A stretch of 12,418 bases of DNA from an uncultured Blautia sp. (GCA_900552095.1 URYM01000030.1:1-12418), one strand, 5' to 3'; shown: positions 1-5,897, counted from the first letter of the stretch. Made by a program: numbers and translations. Notes: a model not told the origin generated them from the letters alone.

Positions 1-347
1 GCCCCCGCTCCCGGTACCCACCACAGACATTTTGCGCTCTGCAGATCCTCCGCCACTTCAATGATTGGCGTAGTCAGCTGCACATCCAGCATTTCCCCCG
101 GTTCCACTTTCCGCCCCACTGTCTCCCGGATTATGGTTTTTACTGCTTCCGGACCATGGAATACGCCCTCATCTGCGTATTCCAGAGATACATCTTCTCT
201 GTCAAGAGCAAAAAATCCCAACAGCCGCTCTGCCTGACGGAAATTGAATGCCGCCACCGCACGCCCCATCTCATTTTGAATCTGGCGGTAAGCTTCCAGT
301 TTTTTAATCGCTGCAAAAAGCGCCTGTTTTCTCCCCTTCTCTATCAT
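1..347 (-). CDS. NTF2-like / SnoaL-like domain protein, C-terminus cut by window edge
   Basis: About 115 residues are visible from an ATG at 347-345; the gene continues past the left edge. The protein begins MIEKGRKQALFAAIKKLEAY and then has an N-terminal helix (residues about 5-35), a stretch LLGFFALDREDVSLEYADEG, a GVFHGPEAVKTIIRET segment and a beta-strand region (EMLDVQLTTPIIEVA, then CLWWVPG). This helix-then-strand pattern, with a 'G..G.EAV...' turn, fits the NTF2-like/SnoaL fold, a cone-shaped pocket used by small isomerases, hydrolases or binding proteins of unknown substrate. The Shine-Dalgarno AAGGAGG lies at about 360-354, inside the 3' end of the upstream hydrolase gene, and the start codon is 1 nt after that gene's stop, so the two are cotranscribed and probably translationally coupled. 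The fold call comes from sequence pattern only; no function can be assigned. Confidence 0.6.
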   Translation of the reverse strand, partial: MIEKGRKQALFAAIKKLEAYRQIQNEMGRAVAAFNFRQAERLLGFFALDREDVSLEYADEGVFHGPEAVKTIIRETVGRKVEPGEMLDVQLTTPIIEVAEDLQSAKCLWWVPGAG

Positions 348-348
348 T

Positions 349-1056
349 TCACCCCTCCTTTTTTGCTTTTTCATAAGCTTTCCTGGTTAATTCTTTCAGA
401 TCCGGCCCACGGTAGCTATAGTAATGCCCCGGAAGCAGAAGATCGAAATCCAGTTCGCTGATCTGTTTCATAGAACGAAGATAATCCCGACGGGAGAAGT
501 CCCGGCTCCCCATATACCCCAGCTCCACATCCACTTCATCTCTGGGCGGAACCGGAACCGTCCAGAATGCGTCCCCGGTAATCAGCGCTCTCACACCGTC
601 CGTCTCAACCAAAAAGGTCAGCGATCCCCGGCTGTGCCCCGGCGTCTCCATCACCGTCACCTTCAGGTTATCCGAAAACACAAACTGTTCTCCATCTTTT
701 ACTGTCTCATCTACTTTGCCCGGAATCCAGGGAACTCCAAAGAGCTCTTCACTCTCCGGGTTGCCCTTTTCAATCAGCTCCCGGTCACTTTCACTGGAAA
801 AAAGGCGGGCCCCCAGTTCGTTCACCCTCCAGGCGTTTCTGCAATGGTCAAAGTGGGCATGGGTCAGAAAAGCATGGGTAATCTGATCTGTTTCATATCC
901 CCAATCCTTCAGAACCTGTTCCATCTGTCTCCACTGCTTTTCACCATATCCGCAGTCGAACAGAACGATCCCCCGGTCATACACTGCCGCATAGCTGTTT
1001 GAATTTGTTCCATAATCCACTCCGGAAAGTTTCAAAAGATGTTCTGTAAGCTTCAC
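349..1056 (-). CDS. MBL-fold (metallo-beta-lactamase superfamily) metal-dependent hydrolase
   Basis: A 235-residue cytoplasmic protein with no signal peptide. The zinc-ligand set of the superfamily is complete: T-H66-A-H68-F-D70-H71 (HxHxDH), H141 in TPGHSRGS, D162 in ITGDAF and H211 in LLPGHYY. This is the glyoxalase II/lactonase-like single-domain type and not a beta-lactamase; the substrate cannot be told from sequence. The start is a GTG at 1056-1054, supported by AAAGGAG at 1070-1064 with 7 nt spacing. The next in-frame ATG would cut the first beta strand. It is the first gene of a two-gene unit with the NTF2-like gene, and diverges from the AraC regulator, which is therefore a candidate for its control (inference). 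Confidence 0.85.
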   Translation of the reverse strand: MKLTEHLLKLSGVDYGTNSNSYAAVYDRGIVLFDCGYGEKQWRQMEQVLKDWGYETDQITHAFLTHAHFDHCRNAWRVNELGARLFSSESDRELIEKGNPESEELFGVPWIPGKVDETVKDGEQFVFSDNLKVTVMETPGHSRGSLTFLVETDGVRALITGDAFWTVPVPPRDEVDVELGYMGSRDFSRRDYLRSMKQISELDFDLLLPGHYYSYRGPDLKELTRKAYEKAKKEG

Positions 1057-1218
1057 TTTATTTCTCCTTTCCCCGTTTCTTTTCTATAATTTTAGTCTTT
1101 TCTTTTTCTCTTTTCGATTACCGAATCATAAAACAGGAAGAAAAAAAGTTACTTATTCCACTTTCATTGAGTTTTTTGTCATTTTCTATTATAATTTAGC
1201 TTTACAGGAGGAAGTTCT
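1057..1218. other. Divergent intergenic region between hydrolase and AraC regulator genes
   Basis: This 162 nt A/T-rich region holds the regulator's promoter on the plus strand and must hold the hydrolase promoter on the minus strand. On the minus strand a TATGAT (1130-1125) is a possible -10, but I see no good -35 at the right distance, so that promoter may be weak or activator-dependent. A pyrimidine-rich tract (1077-1116 on plus) covers the hydrolase 5' UTR. I found no clear inverted repeat that would mark an operator. Confidence 0.4.
1167..1195 (+). promoter_or_regulatory. Sigma-A type promoter of the AraC-family gene
   Basis: The -35 TTGAGT is at 1167-1172 and the -10 TATAAT at 1190-1195, with a 17 nt spacer. 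This predicts a start of transcription near 1202, only about 17 nt before the ATG at 1219, with AGGAGG at 1206-1211. The leader would be very short. The -10 matches consensus perfectly and the -35 at 5 of 6 positions. Confidence 0.75.
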
Positions 1219-2250
1219 ATGGAAATCAGAGAAAAGTTAAAAGAAATACAGTACGCGCCCTGGCATCGCCTGAAAATGAATTACGAACAGTTAAAAAAAT
1301 GCGGGATCGACACCGGCTTTACCTCTGTCGTCACAGAAGGAAAGGATTTTCATCAGCTTACACAGGATATCTGCGTTTCCTTTATGAAATTCCACGACCA
1401 GTCTCTCACGAATCTTCTGTTCCACAACGGCCAGCCGATCCATCTTGACTTTGACGACGAGATCATAAGTTATTATTCTGATTATATCGAAATCCGCTAT
1501 ATTGCGGAAGGACATCTGGAAGTGGAAATCGAAGGAGAGACCTTCTGTTTTGAAGAAGGAGAAATCTGCCTGACCAACTCCATGGCATTCCACAGAGAAT
1601 CCATCCCCAACTCCAACTGTCTCCTTTTAAACATTTCCATTCAGAGAAAATTCTTTACGGAAGCTTTTTTAGACAATGTAACGTTAACCCCCCTGCAGAA
1701 ATTTCTGCGCAAAAATATTCTGAAGTGCAGTGATAAACAGCACTATCTGCGCTTTGTCCCTTCCACCGAAGATCAGCGCAGCATGATCCAGGACTACCTC
1801 TACGATATTGTCACAGAAGTAATCGGAAGAAAACCCGGATACCAGGACATCAGCCGCGGTTTCCTGATACGGCTCATGGACGCACTGTCTACCGGTTATC
1901 ACTATAATTTTACCCGCCAGGAAAATGAACAATACTCTTTGCGTCTCTTTGAATCCGTCTCGGATTTTATAAAAAATAACCTGCAGACAGTTTCTATGGA
2001 GGAACTGACACTGGAATTTCATTACCAGCCCAATTATTTTAACAACTTGATCAAAAAGCACATGGGAATGACCTACTCCGACTATCTGATCTATCTTCGG
2101 ATTGAAAAGGCAAAGCAATATCTGGAGGCAACCAATATTACCGTGGAAGAGATCATATGGATGGTCGGCTACAGCAACAAGGGATTCTTCTACAGAAAAT
2201 TCCGGGAACTGACCGGAATGAATCCTGCCAGATACCGGCACAGCCGCTGA
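1219..2250 (+). CDS. AraC/XylS-family transcriptional regulator with N-terminal cupin-like sensor domain
   Basis: A 343-residue protein. Residues about 75-140 form a cupin-like sensing/dimerisation region (strands around YIEIRYIAEGHLEVEIEGE, then EEGEICLTNSMAFHRE). The C-terminal DNA-binding domain has two helix-turn-helix units: first at about 258-290 (SMEELTLEFHYQPNYFNNLI), second at about 306-340 (ITVEEIIWMVGYSNKGFFYR, then FRELTGMNPARYR), the classical AraC signature ending. The length is usual for cupin-type AraC regulators, many of which sense sugars or small metabolites. The start is set by AGGAGG (1206-1211) 7 nt before the ATG. It is the only plus-strand gene here, divergent from the MBL hydrolase pair and convergent with rplL. 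Its likely target is the divergent pair or itself (inference); no ligand can be named. Confidence 0.92.
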   Translation: MEIREKLKEIQYAPWHRLKMNYEQLKKCGIDTGFTSVVTEGKDFHQLTQDICVSFMKFHDQSLTNLLFHNGQPIHLDFDDEIISYYSDYIEIRYIAEGHLEVEIEGETFCFEEGEICLTNSMAFHRESIPNSNCLLLNISIQRKFFTEAFLDNVTLTPLQKFLRKNILKCSDKQHYLRFVPSTEDQRSMIQDYLYDIVTEVIGRKPGYQDISRGFLIRLMDALSTGYHYNFTRQENEQYSLRLFESVSDFIKNNLQTVSMEELTLEFHYQPNYFNNLIKKHMGMTYSDYLIYLRIEKAKQYLEATNITVEEIIWMVGYSNKGFFYRKFRELTGMNPARYRHSR

Positions 2251-2270
2251 AATTTTTGTTTTCTGCAATT

Positions 2271-2325
2271 AAAAAAGGAGCCATCGCTCCGCAGATGACT
2301 GTGCATCTGCTCTGCGATGACTCCT
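2271..2325 (-). terminator. Rho-independent terminator of the rplJ-rplL operon
   Basis: Read on the minus strand, a long imperfect hairpin (2325-2276) pairs AGGAGTCATCGC..GCAGATG with its complement around a short loop centred near 2300; the arms differ at the C/T position after AGGAG and in a 3 nt internal mismatch. It is followed by six or more T residues (2276-2271). It starts about 17 nt after the rplL stop codon. On the plus strand there is no T-run after the hairpin, so it should not stop transcription of the AraC gene efficiently. Confidence 0.85.
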
Positions 2326-2342
2326 CATACAGACAAACTTAA

Positions 2343-2720
2343 TTATTTCAGGGTTACCTTTGCACCTTCAGCCTCAAGTTTGGTCTTCATCTCCTCAGCC
2401 TCAGCTTTGGAAACGCCCTCTTTTACTACCTTCGGAGCGCCGTCTACAACTTCTTTAGCCTCTTTCAGACCCAGACCAGTTGCCTCACGAACAACTTTGA
2501 TAACCTTAACTTTGTTCGGGCCAACCTCAGTCAGCTCTACGTCGAACTCATCTTTCTCCTCAGCTGCCTCTGCTGCGCCAGCACCTGCTGCTGCTACAAC
2601 AACGCCTGCTGCTGCGGATACACCAAACTCTTCCTCACAAGCCTTTACCAGCTCGTTCAGCTCTAATACGGATAACTCTTTGATAGCTTCAATAAATTCA
2701 GCGGTAGTTAATTTTGCCAT
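2343..2720 (-). CDS. rplL: 50S ribosomal protein L7/L12
   Basis: A 125-residue acidic protein, full length for the family. The N-terminal dimerisation/L10-binding domain is at residues 1-35 ([20 protein letters not shown]), followed by an alanine/glycine-rich flexible hinge (about 36-55) and the C-terminal domain (about 56-125) with the conserved [20 protein letters not shown] helix that contacts elongation factors. Several L7/L12 copies bind L10 to form the ribosomal stalk, which recruits and activates translational GTPases. The ATG at 2720-2718 follows GGAGGTA (2734-2728). It lies 92 nt downstream of rplJ in the same transcript and is ended by the terminator at 2325-2271. Confidence 0.98.
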   Translation of the reverse strand: MAKLTTAEFIEAIKELSVLELNELVKACEEEFGVSAAAGVVVAAAGAGAAEAAEEKDEFDVELTEVGPNKVKVIKVVREATGLGLKEAKEVVDGAPKVVKEGVSKAEAEEMKTKLEAEGAKVTLK

Positions 2721-2772
2721 TATAGTTTACCTCCAATTTTTCATATATTTTCGATTTGTAGTGCCTCAGGCC

Positions 2773-2800
2773 GCATCTTCAGCCGGCCTTCGGTAGATGC
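2773..2800 (-). other. Small hairpin in the rplJ-rplL intercistronic gap
   Basis: The 92 nt gap between rplJ and rplL holds an inverted repeat: GCATCT (2773-2778) pairs with AGATGC (2795-2800), with an inner CCG/CGG pair. No T-run follows on the minus strand, so it is not a terminator. It could help set the relative amount of L7/L12 (made in several-fold excess over L10) by RNA processing or stability. This role is inference. Confidence 0.4.
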
Positions 2801-2812
2801 AGAATCTTAAGA

Positions 2813-3316
2813 TTAAGCCTCTGCTGCGCCCTCGCCGTTCTTCTCGGCGATCTGTTTGATAACGCGTGCAAAGTTTGCGATCGGGGACTGCATGGAACCA
2901 AGCAGTCTTCCCAGCAGAACCTCTCTTGAGGGGATCTCTGCCAGTGCAGTGATGCCAGCCTTATCATAATAAGAACCTTCCACAACACCTGCGATCAGCT
3001 CCAGCTTCGGAGCGGTCTTCGCAAAGTTTGCCAGGATTCTTGCCGGAGCAGTTGCGTCGTCCTGAGAGATCGCAATTGCGTTCGGTCCGTCCAGATGCTG
3101 AACCAGAGTCTCATACGGAGTCTCAGCAAATGCACGTTTCATCATCGTATTCTTGTAAACCTTGTATACGACACCGGCTTCTCTTAATTCCTTACGCAGC
3201 TTGGTATCCTGCTCAACGGTCAGACCTGCGTAATTCACCAGAACTACGGACTGTGCGTCTTTTACGTGTGCGGAGATCTCATCTACGATCGGTTTTTTGA
3301 GTTCAACTTTTGCCAT
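2813..3316 (-). CDS. rplJ: 50S ribosomal protein L10
   Basis: A 167-residue protein, normal for Firmicute L10. The N-terminal rRNA-binding domain includes the conserved VVLVNYAGLTVEQDTKLRKE (about residues 24-43), the VYKNTMMKRA segment and a mid-domain LDGPNAIAIS motif. The C-terminal helix (about 135-160) carries the L7/L12 dimers. It anchors the ribosomal stalk to 23S rRNA. The L10-L12 complex is known to bind its own mRNA leader in bacteria and repress the operon; the leader and an attenuator are visible upstream (3480-3366). The ATG at 3316-3314 follows AAGGAGGT (3332-3325). The C-terminus ends in an acidic/alanine tail (EKNGEGAAEA). Confidence 0.98.
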   Translation of the reverse strand: MAKVELKKPIVDEISAHVKDAQSVVLVNYAGLTVEQDTKLRKELREAGVVYKVYKNTMMKRAFAETPYETLVQHLDGPNAIAISQDDATAPARILANFAKTAPKLELIAGVVEGSYYDKAGITALAEIPSREVLLGRLLGSMQSPIANFARVIKQIAEKNGEGAAEA

Positions 3317-3365
3317 TATGGTGCACCTCCTTATAGTATTTGTAAGTGTACCTACGCTTGAGAAA

Positions 3366-3397
3366 TAAAAAACCTCTCTGCCGCAAAACAGAGAGGT
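3366..3397 (-). terminator. Attenuator terminator in the rplJ leader
   Basis: On the minus strand a perfect 9 bp stem, ACCTCTCTG (3397-3389) with CAGAGAGGT (3380-3372), closes an 8 nt loop and runs straight into TTTTTTATTT (3372-3363 region). It lies between the rplJ promoter and the rplJ start codon, so transcripts must pass it to express L10/L12. That position, just after the L10-binding motif, marks it as an attenuator and not the end of an upstream operon, which has its own hairpin at 3574-3541. Confidence 0.88.
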
Positions 3398-3480
3398 ACA
3401 ATTCCTGAAATAGAATGTATTTCCTCGGCAGGCGTGAAATGCTTATGCCCGTGGGCACCTGCTGTCTTCGGCGTGATACT
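3398..3480 (-). ncRNA. Ribosomal protein L10 leader (autoregulatory mRNA structure)
   Basis: The RNA from about 3480 contains the conserved L10-binding core GCCGAAGACAGCAGGUGC (3473-3456) and its partner CGCCUGCCGAGG (3435-3424). GCAGG and CCUGC pair to form the stem, with the CCGAAGACA/CCGAGGA purine-rich asymmetric loop typical of the L10 leader kink-turn. The family (Rfam L10 leader) is known to bind L10(L12)4 and, in Bacillus, to control a downstream terminator. A second small hairpin, GAAAUA-UAUUUC (3423-3407), separates the aptamer from the terminator. Expected behaviour: excess L10-L12 stabilises the aptamer and favours termination. Confidence 0.88.
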
Positions 3481-3486
3481 TTTAAT

Positions 3487-3515
3487 AAAATAGCATACTT
3501 TCGCTTTTCCGTCAA
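3487..3515 (-). promoter_or_regulatory. Promoter of the rplJ-rplL operon
   Basis: On the minus strand, -35 TTGACG (3515-3510), a 17 nt spacer and -10 TATTTT (3492-3487). This places the transcript start near 3480, just at the 5' edge of the L10 leader structure. It gives rplJ-rplL a transcription unit separate from rpmG-secE-nusG-rplK-rplA, in addition to any read-through past the hairpin at 3574-3541. Confidence 0.8.
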
Positions 3516-3540
3516 GTATTTTCTTTCAAAAAGTCTGTTG

Positions 3541-3574
3541 AATTTATAAAGAGCGGAGGCTGATGCCTCCGCTC
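3541..3574 (-). terminator. Terminator-like hairpin after rplA
   Basis: A perfect 10 bp G/C-rich stem, GAGCGGAGGC with GCCTCCGCTC around a 4 nt loop (3574-3551), starts 19 nt after the rplA stop. The following minus-strand tail is TTTATAAATT, a short interrupted U-tract, so termination may be partial and some read-through into rplJ is possible. Confidence 0.7.
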
Positions 3575-3593
3575 CTGGAAATGGATTGTTATC

Positions 3594-4286
3594 TTATACT
3601 AATTTAACAGGGTTGATCTTCACGCCAGGTCCCATGGTCGGTGCGATGGTAACGCTGCGCAGATACTGGCCTTTTACAGCGGCCGGTTTCGCCTTGTTAA
3701 TAGCGTCGATAAGCGTCTGGAAGTTGTCCGCTAACTGCTCCTCAGTAAAGGATGCTTTTCCGATTGGCACGTGAACGATGTTGGTTTTATCCAAACGATA
3801 TTCAATCTTACCTGCTTTGATATCGGCAACGGCTTTTGCAACATCCATGGTTACAGTTCCGGCCTTGGGGTTGGGCATAAGGCCCTTCGGTCCCAGTACA
3901 CGGCCCAGACGTCCAACTACACCCATCATGTCCGGGGTAGCAACAACAACGTCAAAATCAAACCATCCTTCGTTCTGGATCTTCGGGATCAACTCCTCAG
4001 CTCCTACGAACTCTGCACCTGCTGCTACAGCCTCGTCAGCTTTTGCATTCTTTGCAAATACCAGCACGCGAACCTTCTTACCGGTTCCGTGAGGCAGAAC
4101 TACAGCACCACGGATCTGCTGATCAGCGTGACGTCCATCACATCCGGTACGGATATGAGCCTCGATGGTCTCATCAAACTTTGCTACTGCGGATTTTTTA
4201 ACAAGTGCAATGGCTTCAGCCGGATCGTACAGGGTTGCACGGTCGATTGCCTTTGCAGACTCTAAATATCTCTTTCCTCGTTTCAT
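3594..4286 (-). CDS. rplA: 50S ribosomal protein L1
   Basis: A 230-residue protein of normal length. It carries the L1 signature [20 protein letters not shown] (from about residue 125) and the conserved [19 protein letters not shown] segment (52-70); domain I comes from both ends of the chain and domain II from the middle. L1 forms the mobile L1 stalk that helps tRNA leave the E site, and is a known translational repressor of its own operon by binding an mRNA site that mimics its 23S rRNA site. Such sites appear here before both rplA and rplK. The ATG at 4286-4284 follows AGGAGGT (4301-4295). The usual DPRHAD reads DGRHAD here, a minor change. Confidence 0.98.
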   Translation of the reverse strand: MKRGKRYLESAKAIDRATLYDPAEAIALVKKSAVAKFDETIEAHIRTGCDGRHADQQIRGAVVLPHGTGKKVRVLVFAKNAKADEAVAAGAEFVGAEELIPKIQNEGWFDFDVVVATPDMMGVVGRLGRVLGPKGLMPNPKAGTVTMDVAKAVADIKAGKIEYRLDKTNIVHVPIGKASFTEEQLADNFQTLIDAINKAKPAAVKGQYLRSVTIAPTMGPGVKINPVKLV

Positions 4287-4302
4287 TTTCTATAACCTCC
4301 TA

Positions 4303-4330
4303 GTGGTAATTGCGGGGATTGCCCTCCCAC
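4303..4330 (-). promoter_or_regulatory. Putative L1-binding mRNA element upstream of rplA (copy A)
   Basis: On the minus strand this 28 nt element starts GTGGGAGGGC and ends CGCAATTACCAC. GUGG/CCAC closes it, an asymmetric internal loop follows (GA opposite GCAAUUA), and GGG/CCC pairs inside. The flanks GUGGGAGG...A.UACCAC match, as I recall it, helix 76 of 23S rRNA, where L1 binds (GUGGGAGG...AAAUACCAC). It ends 1 nt before the rplA Shine-Dalgarno, so bound protein would cover it. An almost identical copy precedes rplK. Confidence 0.65.
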
Positions 4331-4344
4331 ATGATTTATGCGAC

Positions 4345-4770
4345 TTAGTCCTCTACTACGATACCCATACTTCTTGCAGTACCAGCGATCATGCTCATAG
4401 CAGTCTCGATGGATGCAGCATTTAAGTCGGGCATCTTCATCTCAGCGATCTCTCTCACTTTGTCTTTGGAAATAGTCGCTACTTTGGTCTTGTTCGGAAC
4501 GCCGGAACCGGATTTGATATTGCAAGCTTTCTTTAACAATACGGCTGCCGGAGGAGTCTTGGTCACAAAGCTGAAGCTTCTGTCAGCGTAAACAGTGATG
4601 ATTACGGGGATGATCACGTCTCCCTTATCAGCTGTTCTTGCATTGAACTCCTTGGTAAACTGTACGATGTTTACACCATGCTGTCCCAGTGCAGGACCAA
4701 CCGGCGGTGCTGGTGTTGCCTTACCAGCGGGAATCTGTAATTTGATATATCCTGTTACTTTCTTTGCCAT
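4345..4770 (-). CDS. rplK: 50S ribosomal protein L11
   Basis: A 141-residue protein, the standard length. The N-terminal domain has the proline-rich [20 protein letters not shown] (residues 15-34) that interacts with thiostrepton-type ligands and factors. The C-terminal RNA-binding domain (about 70-141) includes [12 protein letters not shown], and the protein ends in [12 protein letters not shown]. It forms the GTPase-associated centre with 23S helices 43/44 and is needed for RelA activation in organisms that have it. I chose the ATG at 4770-4768. An upstream in-frame GTG (4779) would overlap AGGAGG (4784-4779), which sits 8 nt before the chosen ATG. The gene lies between nusG and rplA in one operon. 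Confidence 0.97.
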   Translation of the reverse strand: MAKKVTGYIKLQIPAGKATPAPPVGPALGQHGVNIVQFTKEFNARTADKGDVIIPVIITVYADRSFSFVTKTPPAAVLLKKACNIKSGSGVPNKTKVATISKDKVREIAEMKMPDLNAASIETAMSMIAGTARSMGIVVED

Positions 4771-4789
4771 GTCAGGCACCTCCTATAAT

Positions 4790-4818
4790 GTGGTAATTGC
4801 GGGGAATTTCCCTCCCAC
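4790..4818 (-). promoter_or_regulatory. Putative L1-binding mRNA element upstream of rplK (copy B)
   Basis: This 29 nt minus-strand element is nearly identical to the one before rplA: it starts GTGGGAGGGA and ends CGCAATTACCAC; only the centre differs (AAATT in place of CAAT). It folds the same way, with GUGG/CCAC closing an asymmetric loop and a small GGGA/UCCC inner stem. It ends 5 nt before the rplK Shine-Dalgarno AGGAGGT (4784-4778) and directly abuts the hairpin at 4837-4819. Conservation of the outer strands, with change confined to the loop, suggests selected RNA structure. Confidence 0.65.
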
Positions 4819-4837
4819 GAGCCTCCGGCGGAGACTC
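4819..4837 (-). other. Short stable hairpin in the nusG-rplK gap
   Basis: As minus-strand RNA, GAGUCUCC pairs with GGAGGCUC (8 bp with one U-G wobble) around the 3 nt loop GCC. It begins 6 nt after the nusG stop codon. There is no U-run after it, so it is unlikely to terminate; the downstream L1-like element starts at the very next base. The wobble pair exists only on the minus-strand RNA, which supports a role in that transcript, such as mRNA processing or insulation of the L1-like fold. Confidence 0.45.
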
Positions 4838-4843
4838 TTTTTG

Positions 4844-5359
4844 TTACATTTTCTTCACTTCTGCGAAACTGATCTCGACCGGTGTTTCGCGGCCAAACAG
4901 CTCAACATTGATGGTGATCATCTGTTTTGCCTCGTTGATGCTCTGGATCACACCTACAGTGTCCTTCCATGCTCCTCCAGTTACCACCACGCTGTCCCCT
5001 TCTTCAAAATCGATCTGAAGGTTCGCTTTCTGAACGCCCAACGGCTCCATCTCTGCTTCCGTCAGGGGTACGGGCTTTGATCCCGGTCCGACAAATCCTG
5101 TTACACCTCTGGTGTTCCGGACGACATACCAGGTATCATCGTTCATCACCATGTTCAGCAGTACATAACCGGGAAACATCTTTCTCTGCGTCTGCTTCTT
5201 GGCTCCGTTCTTCATCTCAACAACGTCTTCCATAGGCACACGCACTTCCAGAATCTGATCTTCCAGGTGTCTGTTTTCAATTGTCTTCTCAATGTTGGCT
5301 TTTACTTTGTTTTCGTAGCCCGAATATGTGTGGACCACATACCAATTCGCTTCTGACAT
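4844..5359 (-). CDS. nusG: Transcription termination/antitermination factor NusG
   Basis: A 171-residue protein. The NGN domain (residues about 1-110) starts with WYVVHTYSGYENKVKANIEK and contains FPGYVLL and VRNTRGVTGFVG, the surface that binds the RNA polymerase clamp. The KOW domain (about 118-170) begins with FEEGDSVVVTGGAWKDTVGV and ends in EISFAEVKKM; it links polymerase to ribosome or Rho. In Firmicutes NusG can also stimulate pausing. The start ATG at 5359 follows AGGGTGA, weaker than the neighbouring sites, and lies 16 nt after the secE stop, so coupling is likely. The rpmG-secE-nusG order is the standard bacterial arrangement. Confidence 0.98.
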   Translation of the reverse strand: MSEANWYVVHTYSGYENKVKANIEKTIENRHLEDQILEVRVPMEDVVEMKNGAKKQTQRKMFPGYVLLNMVMNDDTWYVVRNTRGVTGFVGPGSKPVPLTEAEMEPLGVQKANLQIDFEEGDSVVVTGGAWKDTVGVIQSINEAKQMITINVELFGRETPVEISFAEVKKM

Positions 5360-5375
5360 TTTCTCACCCTTGTCC

Positions 5376-5582
5376 TTATTTAATCAAGAAATTAATGATC
5401 TGCAGTACCAGACTGTCCAGAATGGTGATAACCACACAGAGAACCGCAGTGATGACAGTAACTGCCACCGTCTGTTTTCCCAGCGTCTTTTTATCCGGCC
5501 AAACCACTTTCTTAAACTCAGACTTGAGCCCTTTGAACCAGCTCTTTTTGGGAGCTTTCTCTGCCTTTACAGAACCTGTCAT
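5376..5582 (-). CDS. secE: Preprotein translocase subunit SecE
   Basis: A 68-residue protein with the single-transmembrane SecE form usual in Gram-positives. A basic amphipathic region (residues about 8-36, with FKKVVWPDKKTLGKQT, the SecE signature) precedes one membrane span (about 38-60, VAVTVITAVLCVVITILDSL). SecE stabilises SecY in the SecYEG channel. I chose the ATG at 5582-5580. An upstream in-frame TTG (5600) would place the Shine-Dalgarno-like AGAGGTG inside the coding region, and the extra six residues add nothing to the family match. It lies 20 nt after rpmG and 16 nt before nusG. Confidence 0.95.
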   Translation of the reverse strand: MTGSVKAEKAPKKSWFKGLKSEFKKVVWPDKKTLGKQTVAVTVITAVLCVVITILDSLVLQIINFLIK

Positions 5583-5602
5583 TGTTTCACCTCTCACCAA
5601 AT

Positions 5603-5752
5603 TTATTTGGTTTCTTTGTGTACTGTGTGTCTCTTGCAGAACTTACAATATTTCTTGGTTTCCAATCTCTCAGGATGGTTTTTCTTTTCCTTTGTCATGT
5701 TGTAATTCCGCTGCTTACATTCGGTACATGCCAATGTGATTTTTACGCGCAC
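5603..5752 (-). CDS. rpmG: 50S ribosomal protein L33 (zinc-binding C+ type)
   Basis: A 49-residue protein beginning (M)[17 protein letters not shown] and ending [14 protein letters not shown]. The four cysteines C9, C12, C36 and C39 make it the zinc-containing C+ form. Firmicutes often carry a second C- copy used in zinc limitation; none is in this window. The start is a GTG at 5752-5750, chosen because GGAGG (5765-5761) sits 8 nt upstream and because L33 proteins start here. The longer frame reaching 5836 adds 28 unrelated residues encoded by leader sequence. It is the first gene of rpmG-secE-nusG-rplK-rplA. Confidence 0.95.
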   Translation of the reverse strand: MRVKITLACTECKQRNYNMTKEKKNHPERLETKKYCKFCKRHTVHKETK

Positions 5753-5836
5753 GACTTCCACCTCCACTGTGTTCATTTGCATTTGCAACAGTCTCATCTG
5801 CCCTTCCAGCCGCTTGCTCCTGCTGGTTTTAGGCAT

Positions 5837-5890
5837 AAAAAAAAGACCTCTTCCATGTCGCTTTTACACTATAACACAAGAGGTCTTTTT
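5837..5890 (-). terminator. Bidirectional-looking terminator after the kinase gene
   Basis: The arms AAAAAGACCTCTT (5890-5878) and AAGAGGTCTTTTT (5852-5840) are perfect complements, 13 bp, around a 25 nt loop, and eight T residues (5844-5837) follow on the minus strand. It starts 24 nt after the kinase stop codon. Because the arms carry A-runs and T-runs symmetrically, it could also stop plus-strand transcription. Part of the next operon's promoter is inside the loop and 5' arm. Confidence 0.85.
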
Positions 5891-5897
5891 CTGTCAA
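5868..5897 (-). promoter_or_regulatory. Promoter of rpmG-secE-nusG-rplK-rplA
   Basis: On the minus strand, a consensus -35 TTGACA (5897-5892), an 18 nt spacer and -10 TATAGT (5873-5868). The transcript would start near 5862, inside the terminator loop, so the new RNA lacks the terminator's 5' arm and cannot fold it. The leader to the rpmG GTG is about 110 nt. I see no other convincing promoter before nusG or rplK. Confidence 0.8.

Noticed and set aside
156..461. Plus-strand frame at the left edge spanning two genes
   Set aside because: It is antisense to the NTF2-like gene and the end of the MBL hydrolase gene, both of which have good motifs and ribosome-binding sites.
349..1056. MBL-fold protein as a beta-lactamase or quorum-quenching lactonase
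   Set aside because: The zinc motif is shared by the whole superfamily; nothing in the sequence or context selects one of these activities.
2317..2796. Plus-strand frame of 159 codons opposite rplL
   Set aside because: Its Ser/Ala/Thr-rich, low-complexity translation is the reverse-strand image of L7/L12 codon usage; no start signal supports it.
3303..3515. Minus-strand open frame of 70 codons in the rplJ leader
   Set aside because: It starts inside the rplJ -35 element and runs through the L10 aptamer and attenuator, so it would not be on the mRNA as a whole; it also lacks a ribosome-binding site.
3541..3574. Hairpin after rplA as a riboswitch or regulatory RNA
   Set aside because: It is a simple perfect stem with a 4 nt loop just after a stop codon, best read as a terminator.
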